A DNA stretch of 64,000 nt from JAUXFS01 sp963772635 (GCA_963772635.1 CAVYYK010000028.1:310001-374000), one strand, 5' to 3'; counted from the first letter of the stretch, positions 38,437-48,311 are shown. Made by a program: numbers and translations. Notes: generated by a model from the sequence alone, not told the origin.

Positions 38437-40002
38437 ATGGCCGGGCGCAATCCCTATTACGTCACCACGCCGATCTATTACGTCAACGACGTTCCCCACA
38501 TCGGCCACACCTATACGACACTGGCCTGCGACGCCTTGGCCCGGTTCAAGCGCCTGGACGGCTACGACGTCAAGTTCCTGACCGGTACCGACGAACATGG
38601 CCAAAAGGTGGAAAAAGCCGCCACCGTCGCCGGCATGGAACCGCGAACGTTCACCGATCGGGTTTCGAAAAACTTTCGCGACCTGGCGGGCGTGATGGAT
38701 TTCTCCAACGACGATTTCATCCGCACCACCGAGGAAAGACACAAGCGAGCCTGCCAGGCGCTGTGGAACCGGCTGGTCGAGCGCGATCAGATCTATCTGG
38801 GGAGCTATGCCGGCTGGTACGCGGTCCGCGACGAGGCTTTCTGCACCGAAAGCGAACTCGTCGAAGGGCCGGGTGGCGGGAAGCTGGCACCTTCGGGCGC
38901 GCCGGTCGAGTGGATGGAGGAACCCAGCTACTTCTTTCGACTGTCGGCGTGGCAGGAACGGTTGCTCGCGTTCTACACGGACAATCCCGGCTTCATCCTG
39001 CCCGAAACCCGGCGCAACGAAGTGGTGAGCTTCGTCAACGGCGGTCTGCAGGATCTCTCGGTGTCGCGCACCACGTTCAAGTGGGGCATTCCGGTGCCCG
39101 GTGACGCCGACCACATCATGTACGTCTGGCTGGACGCGTTGACGAACTACATCACCGCGATCGGTTTCCCGGAAACGGAAACGGGCGAGTTTACAAAGTT
39201 TTGGCCTGCTGATCTTCACATGGTAGGTAAGGATATTTTGCGATTCCACGCGGTCTATTGGCCGGCGTTCCTGATGGCCGCCGACCTGCAGCCGCCGAAG
39301 CGGGTGTTCGCCCATGGCTGGTGGACCAACGAAGGCCAGAAGATCTCCAAGTCCGTTGGCAACGTCATCGATCCGCGGCACCTGGTCGAAACCTATGGAC
39401 TGGATCCGGTGCGTTACTTCCTGCTGCGCGAAGTGCCGTTCGGCAACGACGGCGACTTCTCGCACCGTGCGATGATCGGGCGCATCAACGGCGATCTCGC
39501 CAACGATTACGGCAATCTGGCGCAGCGGGTGTTGTCGATGGTGGCCAAGAACTGCGGCGGCGCCGTGCCGACACCGGGACCCTTCGAGGCGGACGACGAA
39601 GCGATGCTCGACGCTTGCCGGGGCTTGCTCGCGGATCTGCGCGAACGCATGGACGCACAGGCTTTTCACGAGGCGTTGGAGAGGATTTGGGTGGTGGTTC
39701 GCGCCGCCAACGGTTACGTGGACCGCCAGGCCCCATGGGCGCTGCGCAAAACGGATCCGGCGCGCATGAACATGGTGCTCTACGTGCTGGCCGAGGTCAT
39801 CCGCCATCTCGCCATCCTCACCCAACCGTTCATGCCGGGTTCGGCGGGGCGGATGCTCGATCAACTGGCGGTGAGCCCGGAGCGCAGGACCTTCGCCTTC
39901 CTCGGTCCCGAACACGCCCTGGTCGCCGGGATCCCGCTTCCGGCCCCGAAGGCGGTGTTTCCGCGATACGTCGAGGAAAAGGCGGGCGAGGGGGCGGGGT
40001 GA
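38437..40002 (+). CDS. metG: Methionyl-tRNA synthetase
   Basis: This is a 521-residue class I aminoacyl-tRNA synthetase. The HIGH motif appears as HIGHTYTT near residue 25. The KMSKS loop appears as KISKS near residue 305. The anticodon-binding helical domain follows. The length fits the short bacterial form without the C-terminal dimerisation domain. A GGGGAG lies upstream of the ATG. The stop overlaps the tatD start by one base (TGATG). Confidence 0.96.
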   Translation: MAGRNPYYVTTPIYYVNDVPHIGHTYTTLACDALARFKRLDGYDVKFLTGTDEHGQKVEKAATVAGMEPRTFTDRVSKNFRDLAGVMDFSNDDFIRTTEERHKRACQALWNRLVERDQIYLGSYAGWYAVRDEAFCTESELVEGPGGGKLAPSGAPVEWMEEPSYFFRLSAWQERLLAFYTDNPGFILPETRRNEVVSFVNGGLQDLSVSRTTFKWGIPVPGDADHIMYVWLDALTNYITAIGFPETETGEFTKFWPADLHMVGKDILRFHAVYWPAFLMAADLQPPKRVFAHGWWTNEGQKISKSVGNVIDPRHLVETYGLDPVRYFLLREVPFGNDGDFSHRAMIGRINGDLANDYGNLAQRVLSMVAKNCGGAVPTPGPFEADDEAMLDACRGLLADLRERMDAQAFHEALERIWVVVRAANGYVDRQAPWALRKTDPARMNMVLYVLAEVIRHLAILTQPFMPGSAGRMLDQLAVSPERRTFAFLGPEHALVAGIPLPAPKAVFPRYVEEKAGEGAG

Positions 40003-40778
40003 TGCTGGTCGACAGCCATTGCCACCTTGATTTTCCCGACTTCAAGGACGAACTCGACGCGGTCATGGAACGCGCCACGGACGCCGGGGTCGGCACCATC
40101 CTGACCATCTGCACCCACCTGTCGCGGTTCGACCGGGTCGTGGCGTTGGCCGAGAGGTTCGACAACGTCTTCTGTACGGTCGGTGTGCATCCCCACGAGG
40201 CGGCGAGCGAGCCGCGAGTGACCGCCGAACACCTTGCCCGCATGGCGGATCACCCGAAGGTCGTCGGATTCGGCGAGACCGGCCTCGACTATTATTACGA
40301 GCACAGTCCCCGCGCCGAGCAGCAGCAAAGCTTTCGTACCCATATCGCCGCCGCCCGGATCGCCGGTCTGCCGGTTGTCGTCCACACCCGTGACGCCGAA
40401 GCGGACACCGCCCGCATCCTCGACGAGGAGCAGAAAAAGGGCCCGTTCGCCGGGGTCCTGCACTGTTTCAGCTCGACCCGGGAACTGGCTGAAAACGCTA
40501 TTGAAATGGGGTTCTACATCTCCTTTTCCGGCGTCGTCACCTTCAAGAAGGCCGATGACCTTCGCGCGACCGCCGCGACGCTGCCCATCGATCGCGTTCT
40601 CGTCGAGACCGACGCGCCCTACCTGGCGCCGGTACCGAAGCGCGGCAGGCGCAACGAGCCGTCGTACGTGGCTTACACCGCAAAAGAGGTTGCGCGGGTA
40701 AGAGCGATGAATTCCGAAGACTTTGCCGAGGCGACGACCGACAACTTCTTCCAGTTGTTTGCAAAGGCGCGATCTTGA
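40002..40778 (+). CDS. tatD: TatD-family metal-dependent deoxyribonuclease
   Basis: This 258-residue amidohydrolase-fold nuclease starts with the metal-binding HxH in DSHCHLDF. It continues with the metal-ligand glutamate in GFGETGLDYYY, histidines in VVHTRDA and LHCFSS, and the aspartate in VETDAPYLAP. It is a likely DNA quality-control enzyme. The ATG at 40002 overlaps the metG stop and is favoured over the longer open frame. It overlaps the next gene by TGATG. Confidence 0.94.
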   Translation: MLVDSHCHLDFPDFKDELDAVMERATDAGVGTILTICTHLSRFDRVVALAERFDNVFCTVGVHPHEAASEPRVTAEHLARMADHPKVVGFGETGLDYYYEHSPRAEQQQSFRTHIAAARIAGLPVVVHTRDAEADTARILDEEQKKGPFAGVLHCFSSTRELAENAIEMGFYISFSGVVTFKKADDLRATAATLPIDRVLVETDAPYLAPVPKRGRRNEPSYVAYTAKEVARVRAMNSEDFAEATTDNFFQLFAKARS

Positions 40779-41560
40779 TGCAGGTGACGATCCTCGGCTC
40801 GGGCGGTTCCAGTGGTACACCGGCCGTCGACTGGGGATGGGGGCGGTGTGATCCCGACAACATCAGGAACCGGCGGACCCGGCCGTCGATTTTGGTCGAA
40901 AGCGACACAACCCGCATTCTCGTCGACAGCACTCCGGACCTGCGCGAACAGCTGCTCGCGGCGCGGGTTCGCGAGGTCGATGCGGTGCTTTATACCCATG
41001 CCCATGCCGACCATCTGCACGGTATCGACGACCTCAGGGCGATCAATCGCGTGCTCAATGCGCCCCTGGAGACCTATGCCGACGCCCAAACGCTGGAAGT
41101 GATCCGCACCAGGTTCAGCTACGTTCTCCAGCCCCTCAACGAGGGCACCCGGTTCTATTACAAGCCGACTTTGACGCCGCACGAAATCGCCGCCGGCGAA
41201 CTGTTTTCGATCGGGGACATCGAGATCGCCGCCTTTGCCCAGGACCATGGTTTCAGCACGACCCTCGGCTTCCGCTTCGGCCCGGCCGCCTATACGACCG
41301 ATGTCGTCGACCTGTCGGACGAGGCGTTCGAATTGCTGGCGGGCGTACGCCTATGGATCATCGGCACCTTGGTCGACCATCCGCACCCGACGCACTGCGA
41401 CGTGGACAAGGCGCTCACATGGATCGAACGGATCGGCCCGGACAGGGCGGTGCTGACCCATCTCGGCGGCGATCTCGATTACGCGACGCTGGCAGCCCGG
41501 TTGCCCGAAGGAGTGGAACCCGCTTACGACGGGATGCGGATCGACGTCTCCGAAGGATGA
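40778..41560 (+). CDS. MBL-fold phosphodiesterase-like hydrolase (PhnP/RNase Z type)
   Basis: This 260-residue metallo-beta-lactamase fold protein has the metal motif THAHADHLHG near residue 70, later ligands in FAQDHGFS and YTTDVVDLS, and the C-terminal LTHLGGDLDY. The arrangement is closest to PhnP-like cyclic phosphodiesterases, which often follow tatD in alphaproteobacteria; the true substrate is unknown. The frame opens at a TTG at 40775, but the ATG at 40778 overlapping the tatD stop is the natural start. Confidence 0.88.
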   Translation: MQVTILGSGGSSGTPAVDWGWGRCDPDNIRNRRTRPSILVESDTTRILVDSTPDLREQLLAARVREVDAVLYTHAHADHLHGIDDLRAINRVLNAPLETYADAQTLEVIRTRFSYVLQPLNEGTRFYYKPTLTPHEIAAGELFSIGDIEIAAFAQDHGFSTTLGFRFGPAAYTTDVVDLSDEAFELLAGVRLWIIGTLVDHPHPTHCDVDKALTWIERIGPDRAVLTHLGGDLDYATLAARLPEGVEPAYDGMRIDVSEG

Positions 41561-41725
41561 CGTTTGATGCTAACTTTATACGAAAAGCACGGTGTATAGC
41601 ATCTTGTCCTAAAAGAAGGATCATTAATTTATCATAATATATCTTATGCGACTTTCGTTCTACCGGCCATAGACCCGCGCGGCCTCCCTCAAACGGCCAT
41701 CGCCTACCGATCAAAGGAGTCGGAA
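41561..41725. other. AT-rich intergenic stretch before mazG
   Basis: This 165-base spacer is far richer in A and T than its surroundings, for example 41610-41645 (AATTTATCATAATATATC). It probably holds the mazG promoter and separates it from the tmk-to-MBL transcript. No clear -35/-10 pair or terminator hairpin was found. Confidence 0.4.
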
Positions 41726-42502
41726 GTGTCCTCCAGTATCGAACGTCTTCTCGAGATCATGGCGTTGCTGCGCGATCCCGTGGGTGGATGTCCTTGGGAC
41801 GTGGAGCAGACCTTCGAGACCATTGCGCCCTACACCATCGAGGAAGCCTACGAGGTTGCGGACGCCATTCATCGCCGTGACACCGACGCCCTGAAGGACG
41901 AACTCGGCGACCTCCTGCTGCAGGTGGTCTACCACGCCCAAATGGCGGCGGAAGCCAACGCCTTCAAATTCGAAGACGTCGTCACCGCGATCTGCGACAA
42001 AATGGTCCGCCGCCATCCCCACGTGTTCGGCGATATCAAGATAGAGAACGCGACGGCGCAGACACTGGCCTGGGAGCGGCACAAAGCGAACGAACGGAAG
42101 GCGGAGAGCGCCCTGGACGGTGTCATCCTCGCCCTTCCCGCCCTCGCCCGTGCGCTCAAATTGCAGAAACGCGCCGCTCTCGTGGGCTTCGACTGGCCCA
42201 ACGCCCATTCGGCGCTGGAAAAGTTCTCGGAGGAAATCGACGAACTGACGGCGGAGATGAACACCGGGGGCGACGCCGACAGACTTCGCGACGAGATCGG
42301 GGATCTCCTGTTTACCTGCGTCAACGTGGCGCGCAAACTGGGCATCGATCCCGAGGAGGCGCTGCGGCACGCGAACGCCAAGTTCGAACGGCGATTTCGC
42401 AAGGTCGAAGTGCTGCTGGCGGATGACGGCGATCGCCGCCCGCAGGCGGCGACTCTCGACGAGTTGGAGGCGTTGTGGTCGCGGGCCAAGATGGAGGAAT
42501 AG
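41726..42502 (+). CDS. mazG: Nucleoside triphosphate pyrophosphohydrolase MazG
   Basis: This 258-residue dimeric all-alpha NTP pyrophosphatase hydrolyses NTPs, including ppGpp precursors and aberrant dNTPs, to NMP. It carries two tandem MazG domains. The N-terminal one has CPWDVEQT, then EEAYEVADAI and DELGDLLLQVV. The C-terminal one has KFSEEIDEL and DEIGDLLFTCVN. The start is GTG at 41726, with AAAGGAG upstream. It is a monocistronic gene in this layout. Confidence 0.95.
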   Translation: MSSSIERLLEIMALLRDPVGGCPWDVEQTFETIAPYTIEEAYEVADAIHRRDTDALKDELGDLLLQVVYHAQMAAEANAFKFEDVVTAICDKMVRRHPHVFGDIKIENATAQTLAWERHKANERKAESALDGVILALPALARALKLQKRAALVGFDWPNAHSALEKFSEEIDELTAEMNTGGDADRLRDEIGDLLFTCVNVARKLGIDPEEALRHANAKFERRFRKVEVLLADDGDRRPQAATLDELEALWSRAKMEE

Positions 42503-42567
42503 TCGTCCGACCACGGAAACAGCCCGTTCACGTTGAATTCACATAAGCCGGGTATTGTCATGAAATC

Positions 42568-43188
42568 ATGCCCGGATTTTCTCGCCCGACCTTTCTCAAC
42601 CCACTGATTGCCGCGATCCTGATCACGGGATTGAGCGGTTGCTACGTTCCGGTCAGCTTCTACACTGAGGTCGAGATCCGCCGGACCGGCTACTACGAGA
42701 TGAGGTACGACGGCTATCTGGCGTGGGCGCCACTCTATGAAGAGCTCCGCAACGGGACGCTCAGTCCCGCCGAGGAAAAGGAAAAGGTCGCCCAGATCAC
42801 CACCGACCTCAAACGCGACACCGCGACGCGGGAGGTCCGGTACATGCGCCGCGGGCGCTTCAAAGTGGATTGGCGGAAATCCGGCGACCTGTTGCGGACC
42901 AGGATGGTCACGTTCGTGCGCCAGAGCGACAAAATCATCACCCTGAAGTTCATCAAGGATACCGGCGAGATGATTCTCGAAGGGACGTCGGCCTCCCGAT
43001 CGAAAGCCAAGCAGCTGGTCGATGCCGGGCTCAACGTCACCGGCGATCTGCGGGTCAAAACCGACGCGAGGGTCGTCAGCCACAACGCCACGTCGGTGAC
43101 CAAGAACGGCGTCCGCGGCCAGATCTACGACTGGAAGATCAAGAGCGTGTTCGACCCCCCGCCCCGTCTGGTCATCGCCACCCGCTGA
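42568..43188 (+). CDS. Lipoprotein of unknown function
   Basis: This 206-residue protein has a signal peptide ending in a canonical lipobox LSGC at residues 22-25. The mature part is rich in charged and beta-prone sequence, with no catalytic motif that I recognise. It is convergent with pgm, which ends 21 bases away. I cannot assign a family. Confidence 0.7.
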   Translation: MPGFSRPTFLNPLIAAILITGLSGCYVPVSFYTEVEIRRTGYYEMRYDGYLAWAPLYEELRNGTLSPAEEKEKVAQITTDLKRDTATREVRYMRRGRFKVDWRKSGDLLRTRMVTFVRQSDKIITLKFIKDTGEMILEGTSASRSKAKQLVDAGLNVTGDLRVKTDARVVSHNATSVTKNGVRGQIYDWKIKSVFDPPPRLVIATR

Positions 43189-43208
43189 TCGCCCAGGTTC
43201 ATGTAATC

Positions 43209-44849
43209 CTATGTAATCACCGTCGGCTCGGTGCGACCCGTCCAGGCGTCGATCTGGGCGAGGTGCCGGGCGATCTCGATCAGGTCGGCGAGCGCCACCT
43301 GGGTATCCTGGTCGTGGCGTTCGGGATCCGCTTCGTAGCGCTCGATATAGACCCGCAGGGTCGCCCCCTCGGTACCGGTACCCGACAACCGGTAGACGAT
43401 GCGCGATCCGTCGGTGAAGCCGATCCGAATCCCCTGCCTGGTCGAGACGCTGCCGTCCTCGGGGTCGGTGTACGCGAAGTCGTCGGCGAAGGCGACCTCG
43501 TAGGCGTCTAAACGCCTCCCCTGGCTGAGGAACGGACCGAGGTTGCGCAGATTCTGCATCAGGGCTTCGGCCGCGGCGATGTCGATCCCCTCGTAATCGT
43601 GGCGGGAGTAGTAGTTGCGGCCGTAGTTGCGCCAGTGGCCGCGGACGATGTCGGACACCGGCTCCCGCCGCACCGCGAGGATGTTCAGCCAGAACAGCAC
43701 CGCCCACAGCCCGTCCTTCTCGCGGACGTGATCGGAGCCGGTGCCGAAGCTCTCCTCGCCGCACAGGGTGACCTTGCCGGCGTCGAGGAGGTTGCCGAAG
43801 AACTTCCAGCCGGTGGGAGTCTCGTAGCATTTAATTCCGAGGCCCTCGGCGACCCGGTCCGGCGCCTGGCTGGTCGGCATCGACCGGGCGATGCCGGCGA
43901 GGCCCCTCTTGTATCCGGGCACCAGGCCGGAATTGGCGGCGATCACCGCCAGACTGTCACTCGGGGTGACGTAGAACGCCCCGTCGCCGAGGATCATGTT
44001 GCGGTCGCCGTCACCGTCCGAGGCAGCGCCCAGGTCAGGTCCATTGGCCTTGGTCATCACTCCGAGCAGGTCGTGGGCGTGTGCGAGATTGGGATCGGGA
44101 TGGCCCTTGCCGAAGTCCTCCTTCGGCTCGCCGTGAATCACCGTGCCCGCCGGTGCGCCCAGCCGCCGCTCCAGGATTTCGGTCGCGTACGGACCGGTCA
44201 CGGCATGCATGGCGTCGAAGCACATCCCGAATTTGCCCGAAGCGAACAAGTCGCGAATGGCGCCGAAGTCGAACAATCGCCCCATCAGCTCCGCGTAATC
44301 GGCGACGGAATCGATCACCTCGACGATCATCCCGCCAAGGGTGGTCTCGCCCAGACGATCGATATCGACGTCGTCGGCTTCGAGGACCGAATAGGCCGAG
44401 ATCTCCCGGGTTCGGGCGAAGATCGCCTCGGTGACTTTCTCCGGCGCCGGACCGCCGTTGGAGGTGTTGTACTTGATGCCGAAATCCTGGTCCGGACCGC
44501 CGGGATTGTGGCTCGCGGACAGGATGATCCCGCCGAACGCCTTGTGTTTGCGGATAACGCAGGACGCCGCCGGCGTCGACAGAATACCCCGCTGCCCCAC
44601 CAGGACCCGACCGAAGCCGTTGGCCGCAGCCATCCTGAGGATGACCTGAATGGCTTTGTCGTTGTAGTAACGGCCGTCACCGCCAAGAACCAGCGTCTGG
44701 CCGCGAAAACCCTCCAGGGAATCGAAAATCGATTGAACGAAGTTCTCGAGGTAGTGAGGCTGTTCGAAGACCTTCACCTTTTTGCGAAGGCCCGACGTTC
44801 CCGGCTTTTGGCCGTCGAACGGTTTTGTCTGAATTTCCTTGACAGTCAT
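43209..44849 (-). CDS. pgm: Phosphoglucomutase (alpha-D-glucose type)
   Basis: This 546-residue enzyme interconverts glucose-1-phosphate and glucose-6-phosphate, feeding glycogen and UDP-glucose synthesis. The phosphoserine loop SASHNPGGPDQDFG lies near residue 115. The metal loop SDGDGDR, the sugar-binding GEESFG and the phosphate-binding SGTGTEGATLR follow in order. It starts at the ATG at 44849. GalU and Ugd encoded on the same strand near 51 kb would use its product. Confidence 0.95.
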   Translation of the reverse strand: MTVKEIQTKPFDGQKPGTSGLRKKVKVFEQPHYLENFVQSIFDSLEGFRGQTLVLGGDGRYYNDKAIQVILRMAAANGFGRVLVGQRGILSTPAASCVIRKHKAFGGIILSASHNPGGPDQDFGIKYNTSNGGPAPEKVTEAIFARTREISAYSVLEADDVDIDRLGETTLGGMIVEVIDSVADYAELMGRLFDFGAIRDLFASGKFGMCFDAMHAVTGPYATEILERRLGAPAGTVIHGEPKEDFGKGHPDPNLAHAHDLLGVMTKANGPDLGAASDGDGDRNMILGDGAFYVTPSDSLAVIAANSGLVPGYKRGLAGIARSMPTSQAPDRVAEGLGIKCYETPTGWKFFGNLLDAGKVTLCGEESFGTGSDHVREKDGLWAVLFWLNILAVRREPVSDIVRGHWRNYGRNYYSRHDYEGIDIAAAEALMQNLRNLGPFLSQGRRLDAYEVAFADDFAYTDPEDGSVSTRQGIRIGFTDGSRIVYRLSGTGTEGATLRVYIERYEADPERHDQDTQVALADLIEIARHLAQIDAWTGRTEPTVIT

Positions 44850-45232
44850 TCCGGAGTTCCCCTGGCGGTCGCGAATCGTATGCGCGTGCAGACGGGGAAA
44901 TTAGCAGGTCGTTTCCATCTTCGCCAGCCGTGAAGGTCGTTTCCCGGAATTAAAAAATAGCATAAAATTCAAAGGATTGAGCACACGCGACGGGTCTCCA
45001 CTCACGCTTGTGGCGAAAATATGTTTCAGCTTGGCTTAACCATTTGTTATAAAGGATGGGCATAATAAGTAGAGAGTGCTTGGGGTAATTCGCTCTCGCA
45101 TTTGGCGAAGTTCGCGTTCGACGTGTGAGTTGGCGTTGGATCGTACGTTGGTCGGTGATCGATGGTCAGTGACGTGATGCGGTTTTGACGTAGTTGAGCA
45201 CGGAACTGGGAACACAGGGAGGTACTTGCACG
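44850..45232. other. Divergent intergenic region between pgm and the SPOR carboxypeptidase
   Basis: This is a 383-base spacer with an AT-rich core around 44945-45075. It should contain two divergent promoters. Candidate -10-like stretches TATAAA and CATAAT lie near 45050-45065, but no convincingly spaced -35 box is visible. GGGAGG at 45218-45223 is the ribosome binding site of the next gene. No gene was found. Confidence 0.4.
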
Positions 45233-46759
45233 ATGGCCCGAGGCAGGCCCCAAATGATGCACCTTGTAGGCGTTCTGGTGCTTCTGGCCGGTCTCGCGTG
45301 TCTGCCCGTTTCAGCCTCTGCGGCCAAGTATGCTTCTCTGGTCATGGATGCGAGCACCGGCCGCGTCCTCTATGCGCGCAACGCCGACAGCCACAGATAT
45401 CCCGCCTCGTTGACCAAGATGATGACCTTGTATCTGGTGTTCGAGGCGTTAGAGGACGGGCGCCTGAAGCTTCGTCAGCCAATCTCCGTTTCCGCCGGAG
45501 CCGCCGCTCAGGCGCCGTCCAAGCTGGGCTTCAAGCCGGGGGACTCGATCCTCGTCGAGGATGCCATCCTGGCGCTCGTAACCAAGTCGGCGAACGATGT
45601 CGCCACCGCGGTCGCCGAAGAGCTGGGTGGCACCGAGAGGAATTTCGCGCTGGCGATGACGGCCACGGCCCGCAAGCTCGGTATGTCCCGGACCACGTTC
45701 CGAAACGCGTCGGGCCTGCCCCACAAGGGACAGCTGACCACCGCTCGGGACATGGCGAAACTCGCGCGAGCGCTGCTCCGGCGCTTCCCCAAGTACTATC
45801 ACTACTTCTCCGTCGCGAGCTTCGAGTATGATGGCGCGCTGTATCGCAATCACAACAGGATGCTCGGCAACTACGATGGGCTCGACGGCATCAAGACCGG
45901 ATACATCAATGCGTCGGGGTTCAATCTCGTGGCCTCGGCCGTGCGTGAGAACCGTCGGCTGATCGGGGTCGTATTCGGCGCCAAGAACCCGACGCGGCGA
46001 GGCCGCCATATGGCCAAGTTGCTGGATGACGGATTCCGGAAATTGCCGGCGACAATCGTGGCCCGGCGGGACCAGCAACGCCCTCCCGGCGCCCGGGTCG
46101 CGGCGGCCGAGGACGAATTGGCCGCGCTCGCCGGACCGACGCCAAGGCCGGACGAAGTAACCGTGTTCGCGCCGTCCGTGGGCGACGAAGGGGCATGGGC
46201 AATTCAAGTCGGCGCGTACCATCAACTGCAACCGGCCCGCAAGATTGCCCACGTCGCCTATGACGCGGCCTCGGAATATCTGGAGGACGGCACCGTCACC
46301 GTTGTCCGTAAGGCTACCGGAAAACGCCAGCCCTACTATCTCGCCCGCATCCATGGCATTGGCGGAAACGAGGCTCAACAGGCTTGCCGCAAGCTTCGCG
46401 GCGAAGGCATGGATTGCCTCAGACTGCGGCTCCAGGGGGCGGCCGAGGTCACCTCCCCTGCCCGCACCGCGGTAAAACTCGGCGGCTCCTGGGGCGTCCA
46501 GGTCGGTGCCTATCCCAAGCATACTTCGGCTGCCAGGATTGCCGAAAAGGCCGTGGGCATGGTCCCCGAGTTGTTGGAGGACGGCCTTATCAAGGTTGTT
46601 CCCTTGACGAATGGCAAGCGTCGCCCGCTCTATCGGGCCCGCATTCTCGGCATCGACAAGCAGCATGCCTACGAGGCATGTCGTAAACTGGAAGCGGGGA
46701 AAGTGCCCTGCATGGTTTTGCAGACCAAGGGCGTGGAGACCGCCTCGGCCGAGGACTGA
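45233..46759 (+). CDS. D-alanyl-D-alanine carboxypeptidase with two SPOR-like domains
   Basis: This 508-residue penicillin-binding protein has a signal peptide ending near SASAAKYA. The catalytic motifs are SLTK (residues near 62), SAN in TKSANDVA, and KTG in IKTGYINAS. Two SPOR-like repeats occupy the C terminus, each opening with WAIQVGAY or WGVQVGAY and separated by about 100 residues. SPOR domains bind denuded glycan, so this enzyme is probably recruited to the division site. It differs from the tethered carboxypeptidase at 35399, which has a membrane-binding tail. The ATG at 45233 has GGGAGG nine bases upstream. Confidence 0.93.
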   Translation: MARGRPQMMHLVGVLVLLAGLACLPVSASAAKYASLVMDASTGRVLYARNADSHRYPASLTKMMTLYLVFEALEDGRLKLRQPISVSAGAAAQAPSKLGFKPGDSILVEDAILALVTKSANDVATAVAEELGGTERNFALAMTATARKLGMSRTTFRNASGLPHKGQLTTARDMAKLARALLRRFPKYYHYFSVASFEYDGALYRNHNRMLGNYDGLDGIKTGYINASGFNLVASAVRENRRLIGVVFGAKNPTRRGRHMAKLLDDGFRKLPATIVARRDQQRPPGARVAAAEDELAALAGPTPRPDEVTVFAPSVGDEGAWAIQVGAYHQLQPARKIAHVAYDAASEYLEDGTVTVVRKATGKRQPYYLARIHGIGGNEAQQACRKLRGEGMDCLRLRLQGAAEVTSPARTAVKLGGSWGVQVGAYPKHTSAARIAEKAVGMVPELLEDGLIKVVPLTNGKRRPLYRARILGIDKQHAYEACRKLEAGKVPCMVLQTKGVETASAED

Positions 46760-46793
46760 GCAGGTCGGATCGGGGTTTTCCCTCGAACAGGGC

Positions 46794-47246
46794 TCAAGGC
46801 TTTTCCGCGCTGTTGGCGCTTCTTATCCGGCGCAGATATTCTTTCTTGTGGCGGCGAGTCCACGCGACAAGCGTCCACTCCTCCAATGACGCCATGACCT
46901 CGGGTCTGGGCATGAAGATCATTGCCCGCGAGGGGCCGCGCCATACTGTCCGTACAGGGACTTCAACCAGATGGTAGTCACTGCCCTCGAACGCGATGAG
47001 GCGGGCCGTATCGGCCGGGCGTAGGCCCAGAGCGAGGACGCCGTCGATCCGACCATCGGGCGCGGGTACCAGGATCGGGTACGTTGCGCCGAGTCTATGG
47101 AAGCGCCGGTATCCCTCGACGAAAGCCCTCTGTCGTCGAACACCCGAGGCCGGCCGGCCGATGACCGCGGCGAGCACATCCAGGTCCATAAGGGTTCCGT
47201 AAAAGAAGCAATCCAGCGGAGAAGTTCCTTTGTCAGGCGGTGCCAT
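46794..47246 (-). CDS. Gamma-glutamylcyclotransferase-like (GGCT/AIG2) protein
   Basis: This 150-residue protein has the GGCT fold: the substrate-binding FFYGTLMDLDVL near residue 15, the acidic FEGSDYHLVEVPV and a conserved tail. Family members release 5-oxoproline from gamma-glutamyl peptides or act on gamma-glutamylamines. The ATG at 47246 lies six bases after the stop of the cysteine hydrolase, so the two are co-transcribed. The exact substrate is not readable from the sequence. Confidence 0.83.
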   Translation of the reverse strand: MAPPDKGTSPLDCFFYGTLMDLDVLAAVIGRPASGVRRQRAFVEGYRRFHRLGATYPILVPAPDGRIDGVLALGLRPADTARLIAFEGSDYHLVEVPVRTVWRGPSRAMIFMPRPEVMASLEEWTLVAWTRRHKKEYLRRIRSANSAEKP

Positions 47247-47252
47247 CGCGCG

Positions 47253-48290
47253 TCACGGCTTGCCCAAGCCAGGCCAGTCCTCCATCGGAACGGTCGAACG
47301 GACCACATGCATGCCGCTGTCGCGGAACCGCCGAAACGCCTCGTCGGCTTGATCGGTGTAGTCTATGACGCCGGGAACGACGACCGGCGACGTACAATCC
47401 TCGAGAAGGTAGATCTTGCTCGCCAGCTCGCTACCGTGGGCGATGACATCCTCCAGCAGGTCGGCGATGGTCCAAGCGACGCAATGGCTCTTCGCCTGCC
47501 CGGTGATGATGACGGCGTCGTAGTCCCTCAGCACCTTGACGAACTTGCTGCTCTTCTCGGTGAGGCGCTCGCCCGCGCAATCCGTCGACACTTCCGGTCC
47601 GAGCACCGAATAGTGCTCGGTCAGTGGATGACCGCCCTTGATGTGCATGTCGGGCTGGCTGTAGCGCGCGATGCCATGGAAGAAGACGGCCTCTTCCGCC
47701 GACGACACGATGGCGTGGCCGATACCGCCGAGCATCGCGTGATAGGGCCAAACGGTGAGGTCGTACTTGCCGCTCCGGCGCAGTTGCCGGGTGTAGTGCT
47801 CGAGATGCTTCTGACCGTAGTCTGCGCTGATTTGAAGCTGATCGCTCAGAGCGGGATTGAACTTCCAGCGACCGCTCGCGACATCCTCGACCGTGATCAA
47901 CGAATAGGGCATTGGATGATCGCCGTTGTCGTCGACCAGGAAAATGGCGTGGAAGATCTGCATCACCTGATGCGTGTCCAGCGTGGGAATGATCTTGGTT
48001 ATGTTCGCGAGATTGCGATAGATGAAACGGCAAAGGCGGCGGCCGTCATCGACCGCGCCTGTTCCCGAGCGTCCCCCCACGAACAGCTCGAAACCCGGAA
48101 TGCAGAACGTGTTCTGCATGTCGACGAGAACCAGACACACCTTCAATCGATCTTCCGCGGCTGCCCGGATCTCATGTTCGGCACGCCAATCGGCGGCGGC
48201 GGCGGCAATGTCTTGATAGGGCACTCTCCACACTTCGCCGACCCTTTCAGGAGCAAAGTGGGAAGGAACGGGCAGTTCTGGCGACAACAT
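47253..48290 (-). CDS. Isochorismatase-like cysteine hydrolase
   Basis: This 345-residue protein has the cysteine hydrolase fold. The catalytic aspartate is in VLVDMQNTFC, a metal or substrate aspartate and histidines are in TLDTHQVMQIFH, and the nucleophile cysteine is in GQAKSHCVAWTIADL. It is longer than nicotinamidases because of an N-terminal extension of about 50 residues and an insertion after residue 110. Amidase-type activity on a small amide, such as nicotinamide or a carbamoyl compound, is likely, but the substrate cannot be chosen. It is followed at once by the GGCT gene. Confidence 0.82.
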   Translation of the reverse strand: MLSPELPVPSHFAPERVGEVWRVPYQDIAAAAADWRAEHEIRAAAEDRLKVCLVLVDMQNTFCIPGFELFVGGRSGTGAVDDGRRLCRFIYRNLANITKIIPTLDTHQVMQIFHAIFLVDDNGDHPMPYSLITVEDVASGRWKFNPALSDQLQISADYGQKHLEHYTRQLRRSGKYDLTVWPYHAMLGGIGHAIVSSAEEAVFFHGIARYSQPDMHIKGGHPLTEHYSVLGPEVSTDCAGERLTEKSSKFVKVLRDYDAVIITGQAKSHCVAWTIADLLEDVIAHGSELASKIYLLEDCTSPVVVPGVIDYTDQADEAFRRFRDSGMHVVRSTVPMEDWPGLGKP

Positions 48291-48311
48291 CTCGAGGCCC
48301 CGCAGAGTATC

